Shown: positions 1 through 6,349 of the stretch, piece after piece
Layout of the letters: the number at the start of each line of letters is the position of its first letter
Position numbering within the stretch: the stretch's first letter is position 1
Assembly (NCBI GenBank): GCA_033809355.1
Contig: JAPXLV010000032.1
Location: 1 to 31,462 of the forward strand
Reading direction: 5' to 3'
Origin: T3Sed10-213 sp012519365
GTDB taxonomy: Bacteria > Planctomycetota > Phycisphaerae > Sedimentisphaerales > Anaerohalosphaeraceae
Length of the DNA stretch: 31,462 nucleotides
The notes under the pieces: generated by a model
Seen by the model: the letters and a program-made list of their open reading frames with translations, nothing else
The model's database searches: none
What the model was told of the DNA's origin: nothing
Position numbers and translations under genes: made by a program

Positions 1-125
1 GACATGCACACCGCCGAGGAGGCCTTTCGTTTGGCCAGACGCAGCGACGGCACAATAATCGACATCAACAACGCAATAATCGCAATCACCACCAGCAGCT
101 CAATTAAGGTAAATGCCTTTCTCAT
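1..125 (-). CDS. Prepilin-type N-terminal cleavage/methylation protein, partial (C-terminus beyond window)
   Basis: Reading leftward from an ATG at 125, the first 41 codons give MRKAFTLIELLVVIAIIALL followed by MSIIVPSLRLAKRKASSAVCM. This is a class III (type IV pilin/pseudopilin) signal: a short basic leader, cleavage before Phe5, Glu at mature position +5, and a hydrophobic helix of about 20 residues. The residue before the cut is Ala rather than the usual Gly. A GAGG ribosome site lies 8 bases upstream. In planctomycetes many secreted proteins of unknown role carry this N-terminus, so it does not prove a pilus. Only the leader is in the window, so the mature domain is unknown. It follows the ThuA gene by 58 bases on the same strand and may be its last operon member. 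Confidence 0.85.
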   Translation of the reverse strand, partial: MRKAFTLIELLVVIAIIALLMSIIVPSLRLAKRKASSAVCM

Positions 126-183
126 ACCAGCGCCTCATTTCTGATGTTAACAATAGGTTTTACTTCAACTCAATTTAATGACG

Positions 184-981
184 TTATTGTTCTTTGTTTT
201 CAACGGTGCTGTTCTGAGATGCTTTGTCCCCCAACGCCCATCGGATGCCGCCTTCGAGGTGTTTGATAAAGTCAGGATCCTGGTAATGCTCGATTTTGTG
301 TCCGAGGGCCGTGTACCACTGCCGACCGCCGTCAAACTCCTGACACCAGGCCAATGGAAAATAGTCGCCGAAAACACGTCCGGGGTAGCGGTCTTTCTGA
401 TTGTCTTCAACCGTCCGCAGATCACCGGCCAGGAGAATCTTGATGCGGGGATTGAGCTCGTTCATATAATAAAACTCATCCTCCCACTGCCACACCGCCG
501 GCAAATGGACGGTTGAGCAGTGGGTTTTGTCGATGACAACGACATCAAATTTCTGAAACGGGGGATGACGTACAAACTTGCCGCCGAGATTGGCCCAGAA
601 CCATGGCCAGTTACGCTCGGAGCCGCAGGCGGAATGAATCCCGACAAATCCCCCGCCGCTGCGAATGTACTGTTGAAAGACCTCACGTTGCTGATCGTTC
701 TCAAAGGCATCGTTGTTGGTGTTGGCAAAGACCAGCACATCAAAGGATGCGATTTTCTCTGCATCGTTGAAAATAGACGAATCGTCAACCGCCGTTGTTT
801 CAAAGGTCCACCCGTTCGCCCGGCAGATGGCCTTGACGCATTCTACGCAGGCGGGAATATTATCGTGAATGTACCCTTGGCTGTTTCGCGTGTAAATCAG
901 AATGTGGGGATTTGCCGTCAGCGCTTGAGCCGTACAAATTACCGTCAAAATCAACAGACCTGCCAAAATTCGTTTTTTCAT
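184..981 (-). CDS. ThuA domain protein, secreted
   Basis: The product is 265 residues with an N-terminal Sec-type signal (KKR then a hydrophobic stretch ending near ALTA, residues 2-21). The rest matches the ThuA (trehalose utilisation) fold, a class-I-glutamine-amidotransferase-like Rossmann domain: ILIYTRNSQGYIHD at about 26-39, the hallmark GGGFVGIHSACGS at 108-120, and a late ALGH segment. The family is linked to sugar utilisation, but its reaction is not established. I chose the ATG at 981 over an upstream one at 1023 because AAGGAG lies 6 bases before it and the signal peptide then starts properly. Its start overlaps the stop of the DUF6807 gene by 4 bases (ATGA), so the two are probably translationally coupled. 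A periplasmic role in carbohydrate breakdown is inferred from family and context only. Confidence 0.88.
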   Translation of the reverse strand: MKKRILAGLLILTVICTAQALTANPHILIYTRNSQGYIHDNIPACVECVKAICRANGWTFETTAVDDSSIFNDAEKIASFDVLVFANTNNDAFENDQQREVFQQYIRSGGGFVGIHSACGSERNWPWFWANLGGKFVRHPPFQKFDVVVIDKTHCSTVHLPAVWQWEDEFYYMNELNPRIKILLAGDLRTVEDNQKDRYPGRVFGDYFPLAWCQEFDGGRQWYTALGHKIEHYQDPDFIKHLEGGIRWALGDKASQNSTVENKEQ

Positions 982-2255
982 GGCTGCTCCTTGATAAGGG
1001 GAGGTTGAGCAAAATTTTTCCATAAGGTTTCCGCAAGTTCAGCCGTAATTCGGCCGTCATACACCAGCATCCGATACCGCAGGACATAGTTTCGATTCGG
1101 TTCAAGTACCCAATCGTTATGCCGAATCGGACAAAATTCAAAAAACATCAGCCCATTGCCGGTCGCATTGTCCGGCCAAACGCGCATCGGTTCGGGATGC
1201 TCTCGGTTGGCGCTGTGGCTGAGAAATAAAACACCGGCTGTACCGTCTTTTTCGCGTCCCGCGCCGCGAATATCCGCCCATCGGGCACGTGTCCCGTCGG
1301 CTTCGTTACGCGATTTGCCTTCGCTGGTCAACACCACAACGTTATCCTTGTTCCAGTCATCTGTGGCTCGAAAACCAAGCCCCCCGCCATACCGATAGGC
1401 CGACAATTCAATCGGACTGGACAGGGCGTTATTCAGGGTCGAGGTATAATCGACCAGCCAGACGGTACGTCCGTCAAGCTCAACCGCCGAGGCACGAATA
1501 TCCCAGACCTCGTTCATTGCAACTTTTTCAACTTTATTCTCACCGACAAACATCACGTGTTCCTGATGCACCTGGAACCCGGCATACACCGGCCCGGCAA
1601 CGGTGGACAGCAGCCCGGCAAATCGGACAGTGCCTTGCCCTTTGCCCAGATTCCAAAAGTCCACCTCACGCCCTTCGATCTGGGTCACCGTCCAGGGACT
1701 CCATATGCCGTAATGATGGTAATGATCCTGCGGCTGAATACGGGTCACCACCTTTCCTTCGGGCGTAAAAAGAGGGTGAATAAAGCCGCTCCGCTTAAAA
1801 AGGGAATCGACGCCCTGCGGCACCGGATGTTCGGCGTGATAATAGTTGAGGATGGGCTTATTCTGATAAACCAGCAGAATCGCTTTCTCATTCACCGCAG
1901 CGGTCAGTGACCCTGACAGCGGCGATGTTTCTTCAAGGGTCAATTCCAACTGCACGCGTTGCCCCTGCCGAACCGTCTGATCGGGAATAAACCACACCCG
2001 AGCAGTCCGCCCGACATCCAGCTGACTGGCCAAAGGAATTTTTTTGTCGCCGTCAATCCGATACATCCGCGGCGTTTGAGTTTCTTTAAGAGGTATCCCT
2101 TCCACATCTAGCGAGAACGGCACCGGCAGAATTGCGGCATTCTCGGCGGTCAGTGTAAAGCGATACGCCGCCGCCGAAACCGGCACAACGAAGGTCACAA
2201 AAAGAAAACTTAGAAGGACGTCTGCCCGTCTACGGGGGTATCCACTGCGTGTCAT
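978..2255 (-). CDS. DUF6807 (PmoA-like) family protein, secreted
   Basis: The product is 425 residues. It opens with a basic N-region and a hydrophobic signal (residues 12-30, ending VSAAA), so it is probably exported. The body resembles the DUF6807 family, often labelled PmoA: a beta-rich N-terminal part, then a histidine-rich motif HYHHYGIWSPW at about 178-188, which matches the family's His-rich block followed by GIW. A late FFEFCPIRHNDWVLEP segment and RYRMLVYDGRI are also consistent. The family occurs in planctomycete and verrucomicrobial sugar loci, but its activity is unknown; the PmoA label (methane oxygenase) should not be taken literally. AGGAG sits 8 bases before the ATG, inside the end of the URO-D-like gene, which it overlaps by 4 bases. 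It is the middle gene of a tightly packed three-gene operon. Confidence 0.8.
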   Translation of the reverse strand: MTRSGYPRRRADVLLSFLFVTFVVPVSAAAYRFTLTAENAAILPVPFSLDVEGIPLKETQTPRMYRIDGDKKIPLASQLDVGRTARVWFIPDQTVRQGQRVQLELTLEETSPLSGSLTAAVNEKAILLVYQNKPILNYYHAEHPVPQGVDSLFKRSGFIHPLFTPEGKVVTRIQPQDHYHHYGIWSPWTVTQIEGREVDFWNLGKGQGTVRFAGLLSTVAGPVYAGFQVHQEHVMFVGENKVEKVAMNEVWDIRASAVELDGRTVWLVDYTSTLNNALSSPIELSAYRYGGGLGFRATDDWNKDNVVVLTSEGKSRNEADGTRARWADIRGAGREKDGTAGVLFLSHSANREHPEPMRVWPDNATGNGLMFFEFCPIRHNDWVLEPNRNYVLRYRMLVYDGRITAELAETLWKNFAQPPLIKEQP

Positions 2256-3289
2256 AATTCGATCTCCTGAGCGGCTTGAATAAAGGCGTTTATATTTTCG
2301 GTTGAGACGCCGTCGGGCATCCCCCCGCCGCAGGACAACAGAAGACGGCTTCTGTCCTTCAGCGGCGCTACGGCCTGACGAACGCTTTGACGCACATCGT
2401 CGGGCCCGCCGAGAGCCAGCACATCACGCGGCGGAATATTGCCCACAAGGACAACCTCGTTGCGAGTCCAGGCCTTCATCTCCTCGAGCGTGTGCAGAAA
2501 ACTGAAGTTAAACAGATTCACACCTAATCCGGCCAAATGCCCCGCACATCCGCGCCCGTCGGCATCATTGTGAAAGAATTTGACTCGCACATCGAGACAC
2601 CCGAAGATTCGCTTCAAATACGGCGCGGCAAACTCACAAAAATCCGGCTCCCCGCAAAACCCGACGATATCATCAAGGATAAATATCCCGTCAATCGTGT
2701 CAATGGTTTTCTTTTGCAACTCCAGCCAGCGGACAGTGTACTCGGTAATGATCTCAAGAAGTTTGTGAATCTTTTCGGTATCAGTGCGAAGGCCCATCAA
2801 AAACTCGGTCGTCCCCATCAAAAAAGAGGCGATATTAAGCGGCCCCCGGGCTACGGCAAACCGAATCTGATGGCCCAGCAACTCAATTCGAGCCCGATTT
2901 AAAACCAGCCGGTTCAAAACAAACGGTGCCAGCCCGTCGGTTTCCGGGTTAGGCACCACAAGACGATCGATATCATCCGGCTGATGGATAATCTTGTCGG
3001 CATAGGGCAATTCGTTTTGGTGAAAGGAACATTTTGCCCCGAACGCACTCGGTTCGGTACACATCCCAAACTCGCTCCAAAATCCCGGCAGAAACATCAC
3101 ATCGGCAAAGGTCTGGATGGCTTTTTTGTTGGCTTCAAACCAGCATTCATCGCTGGTGAAATAGTCCAGGGTCGAGATACCCGCCCAGCGAGGCAGCCAG
3201 GGACTGTCAATAATAAAACCGACAGGAATCTTCTGAAAGGTCTTGCCTTCTATCAGACCGAGTAACGCGTGCCATTGGTCGTTTGTCAT
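2252..3289 (-). CDS. Uroporphyrinogen decarboxylase-like (MtaA/CmuA-type) protein
   Basis: The product is 345 residues, cytoplasmic, with no signal. It fits the URO-D superfamily TIM barrel in its MtaA/CmuA-like branch: a FKVHNDADG-like segment (here FFHNDADGRG), NLFNFSF, VGNIPPRDVLALG, and a late LLSCGGGMPDGVSTENINAF, where the Cys resembles the zinc-ligand Cys of the methyltransferase branch. The RPPVWxMRQAGRY-type N-terminal motif of true heme-pathway HemE is absent, so a heme role is unlikely. The substrate cannot be told from sequence. It is the first gene of the operon, has an AAAGGG ribosome site close to its ATG, and diverges from the AraC-type regulator. Its link to the secreted ThuA and DUF6807 proteins suggests a catabolic pathway, which is inference. 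Confidence 0.8.
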   Translation of the reverse strand: MTNDQWHALLGLIEGKTFQKIPVGFIIDSPWLPRWAGISTLDYFTSDECWFEANKKAIQTFADVMFLPGFWSEFGMCTEPSAFGAKCSFHQNELPYADKIIHQPDDIDRLVVPNPETDGLAPFVLNRLVLNRARIELLGHQIRFAVARGPLNIASFLMGTTEFLMGLRTDTEKIHKLLEIITEYTVRWLELQKKTIDTIDGIFILDDIVGFCGEPDFCEFAAPYLKRIFGCLDVRVKFFHNDADGRGCAGHLAGLGVNLFNFSFLHTLEEMKAWTRNEVVLVGNIPPRDVLALGGPDDVRQSVRQAVAPLKDRSRLLLSCGGGMPDGVSTENINAFIQAAQEIEL

Positions 3290-3353
3290 AATCCCTTTCC
3301 ACTTTTTGCCAGTCAGGTCAAAAAACTGAGAGTATTTGACTTTTGTTTAGGGT

Positions 3354-3368
3354 GATTATACTATAATC
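3354..3368. promoter_or_regulatory. Perfect dyad GATTATA-C-TATAATC at divergent promoters
   Basis: A 7-base perfect inverted repeat around a single central C lies between the divergent URO-D-like operon and the araC-type gene. Because of its symmetry it offers a TATAAT -10 box on both strands (plus 3362-3367; minus 3360-3355). The plus strand has TTGACT at 3336-3341, but the spacing is 20 bases to TATAAT or 15 bases to TATACT (3357-3362), neither ideal. It may be a shared -10 region, a regulator site, or both. Confidence 0.5.
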
Positions 3369-3376
3369 TATAGTTG

Positions 3377-3398
3377 CAAAAGATTATTTAGTCTTTTG
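3377..3398. promoter_or_regulatory. Interrupted dyad CAAAAGA-N8-TCTTTTG, candidate operator or leader hairpin
   Basis: Perfect 7-base arms (3377-3383 and 3392-3398) surround an 8-base A/T-rich centre. The dyad lies 8 bases from the first one and about 20 bases before the araC-type start codon. If transcription starts just after the TATAAT at 3362-3367, the dyad would sit at the very 5' end of the araC mRNA and could fold there. Its left arm also covers where a minus-strand -35 box would fall (3378-3383). No Shine-Dalgarno sequence is visible before the regulator's ATG. Confidence 0.45.
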
Positions 3399-3418
3399 TC
3401 GCCTTTTATTGCATAATA

Positions 3419-4333
3419 ATGACCATGTATCGCTATGTTCGCAACAAAAACGGCTTACCGGCCTGCGGCGTGTTCAACATCAGCCGTGATAAGCACATAT
3501 ACCGACCGATCGTCCTTCACACCACCATTGGACAAGATCGCCCCATCGGCGACATTCAAACCTTCCGGGAACATCGCCACAATCTTTACCATATTGTACT
3601 TTACACCGCCGGCAGCGGCCAGTGCGTCCTGAACCGGCGTCAGTACACCACCGCCCCGGGCACAGTGATTCTCGTCTCGCCGGGCCAGCCGCACGACTTT
3701 ATCACTTGTCGGGGCAATGCCGTTTATTCGGAGTTGACTTTTGCGTTTGAAAATGAACAAAATGAACCTTTAACCTTGCCTTTTGACAAGTTACTGGAGT
3801 ACTGGACAGGAGCGCCGATCGATGTGCTTAACCCGATGCGGCTTTCTGAGCCTCAACTGAACTTGTTGAATAGCTTGTTGACCGAGATTGCAGACTTAGC
3901 AGGTGTTGAACATCCGCTATCCGAATTTTATCTGCAATATGCCCTGATCAAACTGCTGCATTTTATCGTACAGGCCTGTACCAGGCCTGCTGTTGCCGGC
4001 ACCATCGCCGATGAACGCTTGGTTCGCGTCCGCCAGTACATTGAGCAAAATTACAATTCCCCCATCCGAATTGAGGAATTAGCGCAATTGGCCGGTTTTT
4101 CCAAAGGATACCTGTTTCGATCCTTTCGAAAAGCCTTCGGGATTGCCCCATTGGAATACCAACAGCAGCTTCGCCTCGAAGCAGCCCGCAACTTGCTGCG
4201 AGCTACGGCCCTGCGATGTTCCGAAATCGCCATTCGTTGCGGTTACGACAATATCCACTTTTTTCATCGGCTTTTCAAAAACACATTCGGCATCACCCCT
4301 CAGCAATATCGCAAACAAATTGTCGAATCTTGA
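3419..4333 (+). CDS. AraC-family transcriptional regulator with N-terminal cupin domain
   Basis: The product is 304 residues. Residues about 40-110 look like the AraC-type cupin ligand-binding domain (FREHRHNLYHIVLYTAGSG, then APGTVILVSPGQPHDF). Residues about 205-302 hold two helix-turn-helix units: IRIEELAQLAGFSKGYLFRSF and CSEIAIRCGYDNIHFFHRLF, ending in the family signature FGITPQQYRK. Such proteins usually bind a small molecule and activate an adjacent operon, so the divergent URO-D/DUF6807/ThuA operon is the natural target. Two in-frame ATGs exist (3419 and 3425); neither has a clear ribosome site. The dyads at 3354-3398 are candidate binding sites. The ligand cannot be predicted. Confidence 0.93.
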   Translation: MTMYRYVRNKNGLPACGVFNISRDKHIYRPIVLHTTIGQDRPIGDIQTFREHRHNLYHIVLYTAGSGQCVLNRRQYTTAPGTVILVSPGQPHDFITCRGNAVYSELTFAFENEQNEPLTLPFDKLLEYWTGAPIDVLNPMRLSEPQLNLLNSLLTEIADLAGVEHPLSEFYLQYALIKLLHFIVQACTRPAVAGTIADERLVRVRQYIEQNYNSPIRIEELAQLAGFSKGYLFRSFRKAFGIAPLEYQQQLRLEAARNLLRATALRCSEIAIRCGYDNIHFFHRLFKNTFGITPQQYRKQIVES

Positions 4334-4497
4334 CATCACTCGGCGTGATTTGAAACTCAACTCCAAAATACACAAATACACTCCCATTTTCCGTCCGCCG
4401 CTCGTGCAAAACGCTTTATTTGGAGATGTTTTTAGTGTAAGATTGTTATTTCTGTCTGGGTAATGAATGGATTTGGAATAACTCTGCAGGCAATTGA

Positions 4498-5271
4498 ATG
4501 TATAGAAAAAAACGAAATACCGAAACATTATTGGCCCAAATCGGCGAAATCTTCAAGGTCCGACTGCCTGAAGTCACGCTGGTCGTTGTGTTTCAGACGG
4601 GTTTAATGGTGCTGCTGGATCGCGTGATGGTGCGCAGCGGGCTGCATTCGTCACAGCCGCCCGCCATGCCGAACTGGGCGATGTTCGTGTTGGGTCTGGG
4701 CTGCATGAGCCTGGCGATCGTGTGGCAAATGTTGTATCTGGGTTTTTTGCGGACCTCTGCAACCGACGGTGCCGCCCCCCAGGAACCAAGCACGCTGCTC
4801 AAAACGGGTCGGCCGTACTTCTGGCGGATTCTGGGAGTCCAGATAGTGATCGGACTGGCAACGTGGGTCATCGTCGGTGTCCTGATCCTGTTGATTGCTG
4901 CCCTCAGCGGCCGGCAGCTCGATGCCCTTCCTGACTGGCTGATGACGCTGCTTCCGATCATAGCGATCGTGCTGCTGATTAAGCCTGTTTTCCTTATTCC
5001 GTCGTTTATCCTCGTGCTGGATTATAAGGCCAACGACGCCTTTCAAACGATGCGGCAAGTTCGGTTAAGCAATTTGGGAGTCCTGCCCGGGCTTTATGGG
5101 CTGGGACTGGCAGCCCTTGCGGGTATGGGGTTTTTGGTATCGCTTGCCCCCCAGGCAGGAGCGATGTATTATATCGCACAGGCAGCGGGACATTTGATTC
5201 AAAGTTTGATCTTCCTGACCTTGATGCTGGCCACCGTGCTGTTTATCGCACTTGAAACGGAAAAAAGATGA
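4498..5271 (+). CDS. Polytopic membrane protein of unknown function
   Basis: The product is 257 residues and I do not recognise the family. About six hydrophobic segments are visible, near residues 24-42, 61-84, 110-135, 148-175, 193-217 and 232-252, after a short basic N-terminus (MYRKKRN). A conserved-looking stretch FILVLDYKANDAFQTMRQV lies between segments four and five. It resembles the general plan of uncharacterised 'DUF-type' six-helix membrane proteins that pair with transporters or lipid enzymes, but nothing catalytic is apparent. The stop codon overlaps the ATG of the truncated tmk by 4 bases (ATGA), so it is the first gene of the tmk-holB-ricT-metG operon. A weak AGG lies about 9 bases before the start. 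Confidence 0.75.
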   Translation: MYRKKRNTETLLAQIGEIFKVRLPEVTLVVVFQTGLMVLLDRVMVRSGLHSSQPPAMPNWAMFVLGLGCMSLAIVWQMLYLGFLRTSATDGAAPQEPSTLLKTGRPYFWRILGVQIVIGLATWVIVGVLILLIAALSGRQLDALPDWLMTLLPIIAIVLLIKPVFLIPSFILVLDYKANDAFQTMRQVRLSNLGVLPGLYGLGLAALAGMGFLVSLAPQAGAMYYIAQAAGHLIQSLIFLTLMLATVLFIALETEKR

Positions 5272-5570
5272 CACCCACAACGGGACAATTTATCGTGCTG
5301 GCCGGACCAGACGGCTGCGGAAAGAGTACGCAGACGCGGCTGGTTTCCGAGTGGCTGGCCGCACGCGGGCTGGAGGCCGCCGGTAATAACCCCGAAGGGG
5401 TGTCAAGAGATTTAGCCGTAGGCGTGAGCCTACGGTTGAGAGGTTTTCCTCTTCTTCTAAGCCCCAAAGGAGCGACAGAAAAAATATATGCTTTCGCCCC
5501 TTTGGGGCTTAGAATGGAATATAATTTGTACGGCTACCGGAGGCTTACGCCTCCGGCTAATTTACTTTAG
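5268..5570 (+). pseudogene. tmk: 5' remnant of original thymidylate kinase gene, fused in frame to an inserted repeat
   Basis: The ORF begins as a normal dTMP kinase: FIVLAGPDGCGKSTQTRLVSEWLAARGLEA, with the P-loop GPDGCGKST at residues 13-21. After about residue 38 the similarity ends. The reading frame runs on through a palindrome-rich insert (GVSRDLAVGVSLRL onward) and stops at 5568-5570, giving 100 residues instead of the roughly 200-220 of the family. The motif normally following, T-R-E/D-P-G-G-T, is missing, as are the DRY and LID regions, so the product cannot be a working kinase. The start overlaps the upstream membrane protein gene by 4 bases, showing that tmk originally sat in this operon. 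No 3' remnant of this copy is seen; a full, differently composed tmk follows at once. Confidence 0.85.
5412..5560. repeat. REPIN/MITE-like hairpin element with terminal inverted repeats
   Basis: The two ends are 24-base inverted copies of each other with 21 of 24 bases identical (5412-5435 against the complement of 5560-5537). Each end folds into its own perfect 8-base stem: CCGTAGGC/GCCTACGG (5416-5423, 5428-5435) and CCGGAGGC/GCCTCCGG (5537-5544, 5549-5556). Two of the three differences are the two sides of one base pair (T-A versus G-C), so the stem is kept. Read inward, the loops are GTGA and GTAA, both GNRA type. Between them is a 16-base perfect stem (5455-5470 with 5499-5514) extended by four more pairs after one mismatch, with an 18-base loop. 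No transposase and no clear target duplication is seen. Confidence 0.8.
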
Positions 5571-5587
5571 ACCCTTAGGGTCTAAAG
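5565..5587. repeat. 10-base perfect palindrome with 3-base loop in tmk leader
   Basis: CTTTAGACCC (5565-5574) pairs with GGGTCTAAAG (5578-5587) across a TTA loop. It lies just beyond the REPIN-like element and 54 bases before the likely TTG start of the replacement tmk (5641). It has no T-run on either side, so it is a poor intrinsic terminator. It may belong to the inserted element or mark its junction. A smaller hairpin, CCCC-GAA-GGGG, lies before the element at 5390-5400. Confidence 0.6.
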
Positions 5588-5640
5588 AGGCACAGATTAT
5601 GATTGAATTATAATGAATCTTGTCAAAAAGGTTGCTTGAG

Positions 5641-6348
5641 TTGAATAAAAAAGAGTTAAAAGAAAAGTTGATCGGAAAATTCATTGTATTCGATGGTCCT
5701 GACGGTTCGGGCAAGAGTACACAAATCAAATTACTTGCAGATTATCTTAAGAAATGCGATATCCCTGCGATTGATACACAGGATCCGGGAGGGACAAAAA
5801 TAGGCGACCAGATACGCCGACTGCTTAAGTATGATGCACAGGGAAAAATGGACGTTGTAACAGAGACGTTTTTGTTTATGGCGTCGCGTGCCCAATTGGT
5901 CAATGAAATCATTAAGCCCTCGAAAGAATTGGGCAAGGTTGTATTATGTGACAGATATATTTCAGCGACGTGTGCTTATCAGGGAGCGGCAGGATATCCG
6001 ACGGATAAAATTATTGAACTGGGAAAATTTGCTGTTGGTGACTGTTGGCCGGAACTGACTCTAATTTTGGATATTGATCCCGATAAGGGCAGGGAAAGAA
6101 CCGGTCATCAAAAGAAACAAAAGACAAGAGAAAACCATAAAGACGCTCATCAGGGTTTTTTATTTGAAAATGTCAGCGTTGACAGGTTTGATTCGCGGAC
6201 TTTGGAATATCATCGAAAAGTACGAAAAGAATTTCTTAAGCTGAGCATGTATTATCCAACCAAAGTCGTCTTTCTTGATGTTAATGATGGAGACATTGAA
6301 GCGATTCATGAAAAGATAAAAGAATTGATACTTAAAACAGAATTTTAA
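5641..6348 (+). CDS. tmk: Thymidylate kinase (dTMP kinase), probably acquired replacement copy
   Basis: This enzyme phosphorylates dTMP to dTDP. From the TTG at 5641 it has 235 residues: P-loop GPDGSGKST at 19-27, a DPGGTKIGDQIRRLL substrate motif, CDRYISATCAYQGA, and a long LID segment rich in Lys. The usual Arg of the TREPGGT motif is Gln here (TQDPGGT). No ATG start exists in frame; TTG codons at 5620, 5632 and 5641 are possible, and 5641 has AAAAAGG 9 bases upstream. Base composition differs from its neighbours: 5701-5760 and 6181-6240 hold 23 and 22 G+C of 60, against 37 of 60 at 6481-6540 in holB. The stop lies one base before the holB ATG. It follows the broken native tmk, so it most likely supplies the essential activity. 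Confidence 0.9.
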   Translation: MNKKELKEKLIGKFIVFDGPDGSGKSTQIKLLADYLKKCDIPAIDTQDPGGTKIGDQIRRLLKYDAQGKMDVVTETFLFMASRAQLVNEIIKPSKELGKVVLCDRYISATCAYQGAAGYPTDKIIELGKFAVGDCWPELTLILDIDPDKGRERTGHQKKQKTRENHKDAHQGFLFENVSVDRFDSRTLEYHRKVRKEFLKLSMYYPTKVVFLDVNDGDIEAIHEKIKELILKTEF

Positions 6349-6349
6349 T

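Noticed and set aside
5520..5525. TATAAT inside the REPIN-like element as a tmk promoter
   Set aside because: No matching -35 box lies 15-19 bases upstream; the sequence there is the C-rich hairpin arm.
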